Source: Actinobaculum massiliense
GTDB taxonomy: Bacteria > Actinomycetota > Actinomycetes > Actinomycetales > Actinomycetaceae
Length of the DNA stretch: 64,000 bases
Direction: 5' to 3'
Assembly: GCF_001457435.1 (NCBI RefSeq)
Contig: NZ_LN881716.1
Span: forward strand, 62,001 to 126,000
Under the pieces are notes generated by a model that was not told where the DNA came from, made no database searches, and saw only the letters and a list, made by a program, of their open reading frames with translations. The translations under genes and the position numbers were made by a program. This document shows, piece after piece, positions 15,938 to 24,522 of the stretch (the stretch's first letter is position 1; every line of letters begins with the position of its first letter).

Positions 15938-17749
15938 ATGTCTCGAGAGCGATTGTGGAAACAGCGCGAAAGGTTCGCGGATCTTGACCCGGCGCAGGTG
16001 CACCGGGAGGGGGCACCTATCCCCCGCCCCACCCAGCTCGCTTTCGGGGATTTAGGCATTAACCTGCGCGATGTCACGTTCGTCGTCGTCGATTTGGAAA
16101 CCACCGGCGGGCGGCCGGGGAAGAACTCAATTACGGAAATCGGCGCGGTGAAGACTCGCGGCGGGGAAACCCTAGGCGAGTTCTCAACGCTGATCAATCC
16201 CGAGGTACCGATCCCCGCGCACATTACGATGCTCACCGGGATCTCAACCTCGATGACTTACGATGCCCCGCTGATTGCGGAGGCTCTACCGAAATTTATT
16301 GATTTTGTGGTGGCGGACTCCCCCGTGGTGCTCGTGGCTCATAACGCCAGGTTCGACGTCGGGCATCTGCGCGGTGCGGCGCAGGCGGTAGAGCGGGAGT
16401 TTCCGCCGGTGCAGGTTCTTGACACCCTCAAGCTCGCCCGGCGAATTTTTACCAGGGACGAGGTCCCCAACTATAAACTCGGGACGCTAGCGGGATTTTG
16501 CCACGCCGCCGTCGCCCCCACTCACCGCGCCCTGGATGATGCCCGCGCCACCGTGGACGTCCTCTACACCATGATTGAGCGGCTCGGACCGCTCGGCGTC
16601 ACCCACTTGAACGATCTCATCACCGCCTCGGATCCGGTTCCCGCCAGGCGCAGGCGACGGGCCGTGCTGGCCGATGGTCTTCCCAAATCGCCTGGTGTCT
16701 ACCGCTTCCTTGGGCCCAAGCGCGAGGTACTGTATGTGGGGACGTCCGTCAATGTGTATAAGCGAGTGCGCCAGTATTTCACCGCCGCCGAAAAACGGCG
16801 GCGAATGGCGGAAATGGTCGATTTGGCTCATGCGGTGGAGGCGACGGCCACCGAAACCGTTTTAGAGGCTTCCGTCCTGGAACTGCGCCAAATTCAAGAG
16901 TTCGATCCGCCCTATAATCGCCGCTCCCGCCGACCCAATGCGCGCCCCTGGCTGACGCTGGATTGGAAGCCGGGCGGTTCCAAGCCTCCACATTTGCGCG
17001 TGGCACGGGCGGTTGCGCATTCTGAAATTGAGAATTGCCTGGGCCCTTTCCCCTCCGGGAAATCCGCCCGGCGCGCAAAGGAACTCATTAGTGATGAAGC
17101 GGGATTGCCGGAGGGCGGAATGCGGCTGGAGCGCCTTCCCGATTTTTCAGATTCGCCCTGTCATCTCAGTTCCCATCACAGCTCGCCCCACCCGTGCGTT
17201 CTACCCCCGCGCGGGCGTATCAATCCACCGGATATTGCGGCCGCGCGCGCCGGTGAAATCCTGCGCGGTGAAGTGGGACGCGTTTGGGATCACCAAATGC
17301 GCAAAATTGCCGATCTCGCCGCCGCCGAACAGTTCGAGCAAGCCTCCACCGAGCGGGATCGGCTCCGCTCGCTCATCACCACTGCGCGGCGCCGGGAGCG
17401 GCTGTTGCCGCTGTGGAGCAGTCCGAAAACGATCGCCGCTAGCCGGCGCGAAAAGGGCTGGGAAGTGGCGATTGTTTCATACGGCCGGCTCGTTGCCGCA
17501 GCCGGGGTAATGGAGGGCGAGACGCCACCGGAGCTGGCAAGCCGGCTCGAGCGCACACTGACGATTGGTGATCCTCCCGATCGCGCAGGCGGTTACGCCC
17601 ATATCGAGGAGACGGAAATACTCGCGCAGTGGATCGCGGACCCGCGCAGCCGCATCCTCGCTCATACCGGCCCGCTTCCGCTTGCTGTTCCCTTGACGGG
17701 CGCCGGTCGCTACGTCCATATTGGGTTGCCGGCTGAGCCCAAGGCATAG
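15938..17749 (+). CDS. DEDD exonuclease fused to a UvrC-like GIY-YIG domain
   Basis: The 603-residue fusion belongs to an actinobacterial family (compare Rv2191). Residues 45-215 are a DnaQ-like exonuclease: VVVDLETTGG, VAHNARFDVGHL and THRALDDARATVD supply the DEDDh ligands. Residues 245-325 are a GIY-YIG endonuclease (KSPGVYRFLGPKREVLYVGTS, with VYKRVRQYF). A UVR-like helical hairpin (RKIADLAAAEQFEQASTERDRL) lies near 450-470. The UvrC RNase H-like second nuclease domain is absent, so it is not a substitute for UvrC. A repair role is inferred from the domains. Confidence 0.9.
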   Translation: MSRERLWKQRERFADLDPAQVHREGAPIPRPTQLAFGDLGINLRDVTFVVVDLETTGGRPGKNSITEIGAVKTRGGETLGEFSTLINPEVPIPAHITMLTGISTSMTYDAPLIAEALPKFIDFVVADSPVVLVAHNARFDVGHLRGAAQAVEREFPPVQVLDTLKLARRIFTRDEVPNYKLGTLAGFCHAAVAPTHRALDDARATVDVLYTMIERLGPLGVTHLNDLITASDPVPARRRRRAVLADGLPKSPGVYRFLGPKREVLYVGTSVNVYKRVRQYFTAAEKRRRMAEMVDLAHAVEATATETVLEASVLELRQIQEFDPPYNRRSRRPNARPWLTLDWKPGGSKPPHLRVARAVAHSEIENCLGPFPSGKSARRAKELISDEAGLPEGGMRLERLPDFSDSPCHLSSHHSSPHPCVLPPRGRINPPDIAAARAGEILRGEVGRVWDHQMRKIADLAAAEQFEQASTERDRLRSLITTARRRERLLPLWSSPKTIAASRREKGWEVAIVSYGRLVAAAGVMEGETPPELASRLERTLTIGDPPDRAGGYAHIEETEILAQWIADPRSRILAHTGPLPLAVPLTGAGRYVHIGLPAEPKA

Positions 17750-17826
17750 TAGCGCCCCGCGCGCCGGCAGTTCTTGGCTAAGCGCGGAAAGTCGGGCAAA
17801 TTGCTAGCCCTGTGACACGCCTCGCA

Positions 17827-17832
17827 TACAAT
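17827..17832 (+). promoter_or_regulatory. candidate sodA -10 element (TACAAT)
   Basis: TACAAT lies about 100 nt before the sodA start. An alternative, GTGACA-17 bp-TTATGT (17812-17840), overlaps it, so two promoters or a regulated one are possible. Confidence 0.45.
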
Positions 17833-17933
17833 GATTATGTTCATATTCAATTACGCCCCGCGGCGGGCAAGCCCCGCGCTAACCGGGCGTTTCGCTATGG
17901 CATCGCATATTGAAGATCAGCAAGGAGAACTTC

Positions 17934-18560
17934 ATGGCAGACAAATACACGCTTCCTGAGCTTCCATACGATTACTCAGCACTCGAGCCCCATATCTCCG
18001 GCAAGATCATGGAGATCCACCACGATAAGCATCACAACACTTACGTGAACGGCGCGAACAGCGCCCTCGAGAAGCTGGCCGAAGCTCGCGAGAACGACGA
18101 CTTCGGCGCGATTAACCAGTACACCCGCGATTTGTCCTTCAATCTGGGCGGTCACATCAACCACTCCATTTTCTGGAAAGGCCTTTCCCCCGACGGCGGC
18201 GGCACCCCGCAGGGTGATCTCGCCGACGCCATTAAGCAAGATTTTGGATCGTTCGAAGCCTTCCAGAAGCAGTTCACGAACGTTGCCACAGGCGTCCAGG
18301 GCTCTGGTTGGGCGGTTCTCGCCTACGACACCGTGGGTAAGCGCCTCGTTACCTTCCAGCTCTACGATCAGGCAAACACCGTTCCGCTCGGTACTTACCC
18401 GATCTTCCAGCTGGATATGTGGGAGCACGCCTACTACCTGGATTACCTCAACGTGAAGGCCGACTATGTGAAGGCCATCTGGAACATCGTCAATTGGGAA
18501 GAAGCCGGCAAGCGCCTCGAGGCGATTACGCAAAAGGGCGAGGATATGCTCATCCGCTAA
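17934..18560 (+). CDS. sodA: superoxide dismutase, Mn/Fe family
   Basis: The 208-residue enzyme dismutates superoxide to H2O2 and O2. N-terminal LPELPYDYSALEPHISGKIM and IHHDKHHNTYVNGAN (first His ligand) are followed by GGHINHSIFW (second His) and DMWEHAYYLDYLN (Asp and His ligands). GSGWAVLAYD replaces the more common GSGW.WL. The ATG at 17934 has AAGGAG 6 nt upstream; the upstream in-frame start at 17910 has none. Strong codon bias, a defined promoter and a strong terminator suggest a highly expressed single-gene unit. Mn versus Fe use cannot be settled here. Confidence 0.96.
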   Translation: MADKYTLPELPYDYSALEPHISGKIMEIHHDKHHNTYVNGANSALEKLAEARENDDFGAINQYTRDLSFNLGGHINHSIFWKGLSPDGGGTPQGDLADAIKQDFGSFEAFQKQFTNVATGVQGSGWAVLAYDTVGKRLVTFQLYDQANTVPLGTYPIFQLDMWEHAYYLDYLNVKADYVKAIWNIVNWEEAGKRLEAITQKGEDMLIR

Positions 18561-18615
18561 TTGAGTATCGCACTAGCCGCGTGATTGCCGACCGGCAAGT
18601 TTCCGTTAAAACCCT

Positions 18616-18650
18616 GAGGGGCACGAGCGCTAAGCTCGTGCCCCTCATTT
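18616..18650 (+). terminator. rho-independent terminator of sodA
   Basis: A 12-bp perfect stem (GAGGGGCACGAG with its complement), 7-nt loop and ATTT tail lie 56 nt after the sodA stop. Confidence 0.85.
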
Positions 18651-18744
18651 GATGTCTAGCCGCGGATCGCCTCCCAGAGGCTCGTGCGGGCTATACCCTC
18701 CACTCGCCTCTCGGAGCCAGACTCAAGGCCAGTTACTTCGCCAG

Positions 18745-19728
18745 CTAGTAGACCGCGATAATATCCGCGACGATTGCCAGGCTCTGCTTGGCCGGTTCGT
18801 TCGGATCCGGAACGCCAATAAAAACGCGCGAACCCACCGGAATTCCACGCAGTTGCTGGCCGAACAGCACGTGATCGGCAGGGAACGTACGCGGCCCCAC
18901 CGGGGTGGCCTGCGCTGCGGGATTCCAGGTGGATTCAGCCACGGACGCGTTGTCCCAGGAGACGGCCTGGAACTGGACCACGACGTTGGAGTTTTCGCCA
19001 ACTGCCGGCCCGTTACCGCGGGCAATCACGGTGCTGGAAACCTCTGCCGGCGGCTGTGCCTCGGGCTTTACCACCAAATCCTTGACGGCCTCGCCGAGTC
19101 CGCCAGAATAGGTCACCGGCAAGTTAGCCTGCTCGGTTTCCACCGATGCATCGGCCTGACCAGAAGAAGTAGCATCCCAGGCCCCGAGCACTTCCACATA
19201 GAAAGCGAGGGTCGCATTGGGCGAAATTCCCTGCGTGCCATTAACCCCGTAGCCAAGTTCCGGAGGAATCGAGACCACGAATTTATCGCCCACGCGCGAC
19301 TCCTTGAGAGCCGCCGTCCACCCCTTGATAACACCTTTCACCGGGAAGGTGAGAGCTGAGCCGCGCTGGAAGGAGGAATCAAAGGGCTGATCCTTACCCC
19401 ATTCCTGGCCCACGTAGTTAACGGCGACCGTGGAATCCTCGGTGATCTGCGCCCCGGTACCTTCCGCAACCTTGTTGACGCGCAGGTCCGTAGGCTTTTC
19501 GGTATCCGGGAACTCCAGCACGTAGCCATTGTCCTTCTGCACCGCCGTGGGCATCCCCTCTGCGGTGTAGTTAATAGTGACGGCGGAATCCGAGGGGCTC
19601 GGGTTTTCCTGTTGGGCACTTTCCGAGGCTACGGGGGCCGACGACGCAGGATCCGTTCCCTGGCCTGAACAGGCCGAAAGGGCTAAAGCGAGAGCCAGCG
19701 CCGCGCCAGCCAGGGTAACTTTACGCAT
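18745..19728 (-). CDS. lipoprotein with two FKBP-type peptidyl-prolyl isomerase domains
   Basis: The 327-residue precursor has a lipobox ([11 protein letters not shown]) at about residue 20, so it is anchored outside the membrane. The first FKBP domain (about 75-180) has [24 protein letters not shown] and IPPELGYG, and looks catalytically competent. A second, degenerate FKBP-like domain covers about 205-327 ([26 protein letters not shown]). It probably folds exported proteins. The ATG at 19728 overlaps the last codons of the M20 peptidase gene, so the two are co-transcribed and probably translationally coupled. Confidence 0.92.
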   Translation of the reverse strand: MRKVTLAGAALALALALSACSGQGTDPASSAPVASESAQQENPSPSDSAVTINYTAEGMPTAVQKDNGYVLEFPDTEKPTDLRVNKVAEGTGAQITEDSTVAVNYVGQEWGKDQPFDSSFQRGSALTFPVKGVIKGWTAALKESRVGDKFVVSIPPELGYGVNGTQGISPNATLAFYVEVLGAWDATSSGQADASVETEQANLPVTYSGGLGEAVKDLVVKPEAQPPAEVSSTVIARGNGPAVGENSNVVVQFQAVSWDNASVAESTWNPAAQATPVGPRTFPADHVLFGQQLRGIPVGSRVFIGVPDPNEPAKQSLAIVADIIAVY

Positions 19729-21076
19729 GCTTTTCCCCAATCTTCTTCAAAAGCAGAGCTTCGGCCAGGATAGCGTTACGCCAGTCTCCAAGGTGGAGAG
19801 ATTCGTTATGAGCGTGGGCGCGCGTATCGGGATCTTCCACCCCGGTAATCAAAATATCCGCCGCCGGGAACACGTCATGCAGATCAGCCACGAAGGGAAT
19901 CGAACCGCCGGTTCCGATACCCACGGCGTGATGTTCGAAGGCTTCGGTCAGTGCCTCGCGCATGATTTCCGCAGCCTCCGAGGAATCATCCACTTTGAAT
20001 CCCGAGCCCGCCTCGGCCACCTCGGTGCGCACCGTGGCACCGAAGGGAACGTGCTCATGGACGTGCTTAGCCAGAAGCTCACCGGCTTCCTGCGGATCTT
20101 GCCCCGGGGCAACGCGCATTGAAATATAAGCCTTGCAACTGGGGATAATCGTGTTGGACGACTCTGCCGTCGAGGTGACGTCCATGCCAATCACGCTAAT
20201 CGCGGGCTGGGTCCACATACGGGAGTTGAGCGAACCGGTTCCCACGATTTCGGTGGAATCGAGCAATCCGGAATCAAGGCGGAGATTCTCTTCGCTGTAC
20301 TCAACTTCGGCGTCGTCCCAGGCCTGCAAGCCCTCCACCGCAACCGAACCGTTCTCATCATGTAGGGAAGAAATAATGTGGCTCATAGCCGTCACGGCAT
20401 CAATGGCCACCCCGCCGAACTGGCCGGAGTGAACGCCGTACTTGAGGGTGGAAACTTCCACTCCGAGGCGAACGACGCCGCGCAACGAGGTGGTCAAAGC
20501 CGGCTCACCCACCCGCCAGTTATTCGAATCTGCCACCACGATCACATCGGCTTCCAGCTGCTCGCGATAGGTCTCCAGGAAATCATGGAAAGTGGGGCTA
20601 CCCACTTCTTCTTCGCCCTCAATAAAGAGGGTGACGTTCACGTCCAGATCCTCGCCGAGGGCGGCGAGAGCGCCCATGTGCACCAGCACGCCGGCCTTGT
20701 CGTCCGCCGCCCCGCGCCCGTAGAGGCGTCCATCACGTTCCGTCGGCTCGAAGGGTGCAGTTTCCCATCCCTCCGCAGTTCCCTGCGGTTGCACATCGTG
20801 GTGGGCGTAGAGCAGAACCGTTGGGCGCTCCTCTCCCACCTTCTTATGTGCCAAAACCGCCGGGCGTCCCACCGCTCCCGCGGCGGTTTTCACCTGGATT
20901 ACTTCGGCCTCAAAACCGCGCTCCCGCGCCATTTCAGCCACAAATTTCGCGCTTCGTTCAACCTCGGTTTGATCAAAGGCATCGGCTGAGACGGAGGGGA
21001 TTCGGATGAGTTGCTCTAACTGTTCGCGGTGGTGAGCCAGTTGCTCGTCCACTTTCTTCGCAAGATCTGAAGTCAT
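19721..21076 (-). CDS. M20-family dipeptidase / metallopeptidase
   Basis: The 451-residue zinc peptidase has the M20 motifs: YAHHDVQP (metal-binding His and the adjacent Asp), [12 protein letters not shown] (bridging Asp), [10 protein letters not shown] (catalytic and ligand Glu) and ADSNNW with a later H near the C-terminus ([14 protein letters not shown]). The dimerisation domain lies at about 195-330. It probably hydrolyses dipeptides or related amides in the cytoplasm. The ATG at 21076 is preceded by TAGGCT at 6 nt. It leads a two-gene unit with the FKBP lipoprotein. Confidence 0.93.
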   Translation of the reverse strand: MTSDLAKKVDEQLAHHREQLEQLIRIPSVSADAFDQTEVERSAKFVAEMARERGFEAEVIQVKTAAGAVGRPAVLAHKKVGEERPTVLLYAHHDVQPQGTAEGWETAPFEPTERDGRLYGRGAADDKAGVLVHMGALAALGEDLDVNVTLFIEGEEEVGSPTFHDFLETYREQLEADVIVVADSNNWRVGEPALTTSLRGVVRLGVEVSTLKYGVHSGQFGGVAIDAVTAMSHIISSLHDENGSVAVEGLQAWDDAEVEYSEENLRLDSGLLDSTEIVGTGSLNSRMWTQPAISVIGMDVTSTAESSNTIIPSCKAYISMRVAPGQDPQEAGELLAKHVHEHVPFGATVRTEVAEAGSGFKVDDSSEAAEIMREALTEAFEHHAVGIGTGGSIPFVADLHDVFPAADILITGVEDPDTRAHAHNESLHLGDWRNAILAEALLLKKIGEKHA

Positions 21077-21082
21077 AGGTTA

Positions 21083-21088
21083 AGCCTA
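21083..21088 (-). promoter_or_regulatory. leaderless -10 element (TAGGCT)
   Basis: TAGGCT on the minus strand, then 6 nt, then the M20 peptidase ATG. Confidence 0.6.
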
Positions 21089-21164
21089 GCGGTATGTGGC
21101 CAGATTTCAGATCGGATGCGGCACAACGGCGTCCCTATATTTTTAGGTCTCCTGGCTCACCACG

Positions 21165-21170
21165 TAGACT
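21165..21170 (+). promoter_or_regulatory. candidate -10 element (TAGACT) of the DUF3043 gene
   Basis: TAGACT lies 37 nt before ATG 21208, so this transcript would carry a short leader with GAAAGAA near the start. Confidence 0.4.
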
Positions 21171-21207
21171 GCCTTAGCAGAAGGACCGAGAGAAGAAAGA
21201 ATTTCGC

Positions 21208-21942
21208 ATGGCACTTTTTGGCAAAAAGAAAGCTGAGGATCTCCCGGCGGAAGAAGAGCCTTCCGCCCTCGCCCAGCCCAGCAAGGGTTTCACGGCCGGT
21301 AAAGGCCGGCCTACCCCGCGCCGCAAGGATGTTGAGGCACATAATCGCCGCCCACTCATCTCCAATAAAGCGACGATGACGCGCGAGGAAAAGAAGGTTC
21401 TCAAAGCCGAGCAGCGCGCTCGCTCGAATGAGATTTACGAGCGCCAGCAGAAGGCAATGCGCGAAGGCGACGATCGCAATATGCCCGAGCTTCACCGCGG
21501 CCCCATCCGCCGCTTCGCGCGTGACTGCATCGATTCCCGCCGTCATTTCGCGACCTTCATTCTGTTGCTTCTGGCCGTGATCTTTATCGGGATTTTTGCT
21601 TTCCGCGCCAGCGCCCGCGGCTTGCAGTATTTCGTCTGGGGCACCTACGCCCTGATGTTCATTATGCTTTTCGACGGCTGGTGGGCGGCGCGCAATACCA
21701 AGATCCTGGTGGCGCATAAGTACGGGGAAAACAAGGTTCCCGATCGCACCCTTTCCCAGATGTGGGTCCGCACTTTCTATCCGCGCCGCTGGCGGATGCC
21801 CCGCCCGCAGGTGAAGATCGGTGAGTATCCCGAGGGTGGCTCTCCGCAGGACCTGAAAGAAGCCAAGGCGAGCGCTCGAAAGGCAAAGAGCGAGGCCCGG
21901 GCACTCAAGCGAGAAGAAAAGCGCGCCGCGCGCGGCAAGTAG
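21208..21942 (+). CDS. DUF3043 membrane protein
   Basis: The 244-residue protein shows the actinobacterial DUF3043 pattern: a basic N-terminus with GKGRPTPRRKDVEAHNRRPL (residues 31-50), two membrane helices (about 112-130 and 140-157, FATFILLLLAVIFIGIFAF and YFVWGTYALMFIMLFDGWW), then a basic C-terminal tail with KYGENKVPDRTLSQMWVR. Very high Lys/Arg content flanks the helices. Its function is unknown. It converges on the next gene with a shared strong terminator. Confidence 0.9.
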   Translation: MALFGKKKAEDLPAEEEPSALAQPSKGFTAGKGRPTPRRKDVEAHNRRPLISNKATMTREEKKVLKAEQRARSNEIYERQQKAMREGDDRNMPELHRGPIRRFARDCIDSRRHFATFILLLLAVIFIGIFAFRASARGLQYFVWGTYALMFIMLFDGWWAARNTKILVAHKYGENKVPDRTLSQMWVRTFYPRRWRMPRPQVKIGEYPEGGSPQDLKEAKASARKAKSEARALKREEKRAARGK

Positions 21943-22009
21943 CGACCGCGGGCCGGGTTGAGACGCCGAAGGCAAAAACACCCAAGGTTGAAAAACAACG
22001 TAAATACCT

Positions 22010-22047
22010 AAAGGCGAGGGCGGGAAATTTTTCCCGCCCTCGCCTTT
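22010..22047. terminator. strong bidirectional terminator
   Basis: AAAGGCGAGGGCGGGAAA pairs perfectly with its complement over 18 bp and the A- and T-flanked arms give a T-rich tail in both directions between two convergent genes. Confidence 0.9.
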
Positions 22048-22077
22048 ATGAGTCGATGCTTTTATAAATCTTTTTCG

Positions 22078-22515
22078 CTACGCAACTTCGCGCATATTGT
22101 TCAGGTTCGCCGGCCGCGACCACATAAGCCAGGCCAGGGCGAGGATCGCTCCGAGAGTCGGAAGATAGAAATAAGTGGCTCCGCCGCGGTACCAGGGATT
22201 GACGGGATCGAACAGATCCGGGAAACCCACTCCCACAAAGGGCAACACAATGTTAATAATCCAGCAGGCACCCGCCACCCAGCGCATGCGCCGGCCATTA
22301 TGGAGGGCACCGATTGCCCCCAGCGTCCATGCCGCCGCGGCAACGAGAGTCCCAATCATTTCCACGCCATCACCGCGCGAAAGAGAATCGGTGGCAGCAA
22401 TAATCGCACGCCAGAGGAAGATCACCGCGGCCAAGAGCAGTCCCAAAAAGAGAATGCGCGGCCAACCGGTTGCCTTTCGCCGATCATCGTGAATTATCTC
22501 GTCTGCAGCAGACAA
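22078..22515 (-). CDS. four-helix membrane protein of unknown function
   Basis: The 145-residue product is mostly hydrophobic with four predicted membrane helices (about 20-38, 52-70, 78-95 and 120-135). No family is recognised. The start is TTG 22515 with AGGGGA 5 nt upstream, a good ribosome binding site. It lies downstream of the next gene on the same strand, about 94 bp apart. Confidence 0.75.
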   Translation of the reverse strand: MSAADEIIHDDRRKATGWPRILFLGLLLAAVIFLWRAIIAATDSLSRGDGVEMIGTLVAAAAWTLGAIGALHNGRRMRWVAGACWIINIVLPFVGVGFPDLFDPVNPWYRGGATYFYLPTLGAILALAWLMWSRPANLNNMREVA

Positions 22516-22608
22516 AGCTGTCCCCTATTCCTCTTCCAACTAATTGGGCGCTGAGTTCCGTGGGTTCCGGCAACGCCGGTGCCCTATCATACGTCCAATC
22601 GCCAGGTT

Positions 22609-22956
22609 TTATCCTCTTTGGTGAAACGTATCCCGCTGGCGTTCGTTCCACTTGCGCATGGCGTCGGGGTAACCCGTTTTCACCACTTCGTAGAAGGGCA
22701 GGCCAATACTCTGCGAAAGGTCCGCCGCCTCTTTCAGGCCCGGAACCCGCCGTCGGGTCCATTCGCCGTCGCGCGCCACCAAAAGAAGAGCCGGTTGCTC
22801 ACGAGAGGTTCCCGGCTCAAAATATGCTTCCACCCCGCGCCGATTGGAGGCGAATTTGGCCATGTGAGCGCGTGTAGCGTCCCTACACCGGGCATCGAAC
22901 GCCGGCCCGGCACTGCCCGAAACATGATTCTTTTTGAAACGAGAAAATAACCCCAT
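22609..22956 (-). CDS. conserved small cytoplasmic protein, unknown function
   Basis: A 115-residue basic soluble protein. Residues 1-30 are MGLFSRFKKN-like and positively charged; the central part (PALLLVARDGEWTRRRVPG) suggests a small beta-rich fold, and YEVVKTGYPDAMRKWNERQR a C-terminal helix. No family was recognised. It is divergently placed from lpdA, with its own leaderless-type promoter. Confidence 0.72.
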   Translation of the reverse strand: MGLFSRFKKNHVSGSAGPAFDARCRDATRAHMAKFASNRRGVEAYFEPGTSREQPALLLVARDGEWTRRRVPGLKEAADLSQSIGLPFYEVVKTGYPDAMRKWNERQRDTFHQRG

Positions 22957-22962
22957 GCGCCA

Positions 22963-22968
22963 AGCCTA
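22963..22968 (-). promoter_or_regulatory. leaderless -10 element (TAGGCT)
   Basis: TAGGCT on the minus strand, then 6 nt, then ATG 22956; the same hexamer and spacing as at 21083-21088. Confidence 0.6.
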
Positions 22969-23037
22969 ACCCGAGGGGGAAGATTCACATTTTTTCCTTT
23001 TCGCGTAATCCCGGTTTTTTCGCACGCCCTTGGCGTA

Positions 23038-23065
23038 TTGACATCATCTTTAGTCACTCCAAAGT
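23038..23065 (+). promoter_or_regulatory. candidate lpdA promoter
   Basis: A perfect -35 box TTGACA (23038-23043) is followed after 16 bp by CAAAGT (23060-23065). The -10 assignment is weaker than the -35. Confidence 0.45.
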
Positions 23066-23133
23066 GGCACAATAGACACAGGCGCGCGTAGGTCGCGTGT
23101 TGAACAAACTTCCCGAGCAGTGAGGAGATACTT

Positions 23134-24504
23134 GTGGCAGAAGTTAAGGAATACGACGTTGTGATTCTGGGCGGCGGTAGCGCTGGATACGCTACCGCTC
23201 TTCGCTCAGCGCAGCTCGGTATGTCAGTCGCGATGATTGAAGGCGACAAAGTGGGCGGCACCTGCCTCCACTACGGTTGTATCCCCACCAAGGCACTCCT
23301 GCACGCGGGCGAAGTGGCGGACGAAACGCGCAACGCCGGCCACGTAGGCGTTGATGCCGTCCTCAACGGAATCAATATGCCCGCCTTGCAGGACTACAAG
23401 AACGGCGTTATCAACGGCATGTTCAAGGGCCTGCAGGGACTGCTGAAGGGCCGCAAGGTCGACGTCATTAACGGCTGGGGCAAGGTCACCGCCAAGGACA
23501 CCGTCGAGGTTGACGGCGTCTCTTATAAGGGCAAGAACTTGGTCCTCGCCTCGGGTTCCTACTCCAAGACCCTCGGCCAGACGATTACCAAGCGCGTGAT
23601 TACCTCCAAGGAGGCGCTCGAACTGCAGGAGACGCCTAAGTCGGTGATCGTTCTTGGCGGCGGCGTGATCGGCGTTGAGTTCTCCTCCGCCTTCCGCTCC
23701 TACGGCGCTGAGGTCCAGATCATCGAAGGTCTGCCGAGCCTGGTGCACGCCGAGGATGAGGAAATCTCCAAGAACCTCGAGCGTCAGTTCCGCAAGCGCG
23801 GAATCAAGTTCGATACGAACACGATGTTCGATCACCTGGAGGAAACCGAGAACTCGGTGAAGGTGTTCACCCAGGACGGGAAGGAATTCGAGGCCGAGTA
23901 CCTCCTCATTGCCATCGGCCGCGGCCCACGCACCGAAAACCTCGGATACGAGGAAATCGGCATCAAGATGGATCGCGGATTCGTCTTGACCGATGATCAC
24001 CTGCGTACCAACGTCGAGGGCGTTTACGCGGTTGGTGACATCGTCCCGGGCATTCAGCTGGCCCATCGCGGCTACCTGCAGGGCATGTTCGTTGCCGAGC
24101 AGATCGCCGGGCTCAACCCGCGCCTCATTGATGAGACGCTTATCCCCCGCATCACCTTCTGTGAACCGGAAATCGCCTCGATTGGCCTCAACCAGAACAA
24201 GGCCGAGGAAAAGTACGGCAAGGAGAATGTGGAGGCGACGTCGTTCAACCTGGCTGGAAACGGAAAGTCGCAAATCCTCGGCGCGCAGGGTCTGGTCAAG
24301 ATCGTGCGCGTGAAGGACGGCCCGATCGTTGGCTTCCATGCCATTGGAAAGCGTATGGGTGAGCAAATTGGCGAGGGAATCGCCATGGTCGGCTGGCAGG
24401 CCTACCCCGAGGATTACAACGGAATGATTCACCCGCACCCCACCCAGAACGAAGCTATTGGCGAGGCCTTGCTCAAGCTGGCCGGCAAGCCGTTGCACAA
24501 CTAA
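23134..24504 (+). CDS. lpdA: dihydrolipoyl dehydrogenase (E3)
   Basis: The 456-residue flavoprotein re-oxidises dihydrolipoyl groups of the 2-oxoacid dehydrogenase complexes, passing electrons to NAD+. It shows the FAD Rossmann motif VVILGGGSAGYATAL, the redox disulfide GGTCLHYGCIPTK, the NAD fold VIVLGGGVIGVEF, the second FAD motif VYAVGDIV and the HPHPTQNE catalytic His-Glu motif. GTG 23134 has GAGGAG upstream. It is 18 bp ahead of the E2 gene and probably in one operon with it. Codon use is strongly biased, as expected for a highly expressed enzyme. Confidence 0.96.
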   Translation: MAEVKEYDVVILGGGSAGYATALRSAQLGMSVAMIEGDKVGGTCLHYGCIPTKALLHAGEVADETRNAGHVGVDAVLNGINMPALQDYKNGVINGMFKGLQGLLKGRKVDVINGWGKVTAKDTVEVDGVSYKGKNLVLASGSYSKTLGQTITKRVITSKEALELQETPKSVIVLGGGVIGVEFSSAFRSYGAEVQIIEGLPSLVHAEDEEISKNLERQFRKRGIKFDTNTMFDHLEETENSVKVFTQDGKEFEAEYLLIAIGRGPRTENLGYEEIGIKMDRGFVLTDDHLRTNVEGVYAVGDIVPGIQLAHRGYLQGMFVAEQIAGLNPRLIDETLIPRITFCEPEIASIGLNQNKAEEKYGKENVEATSFNLAGNGKSQILGAQGLVKIVRVKDGPIVGFHAIGKRMGEQIGEGIAMVGWQAYPEDYNGMIHPHPTQNEAIGEALLKLAGKPLHN

Positions 24505-24522
24505 GGAAGATTGAGGAATCAG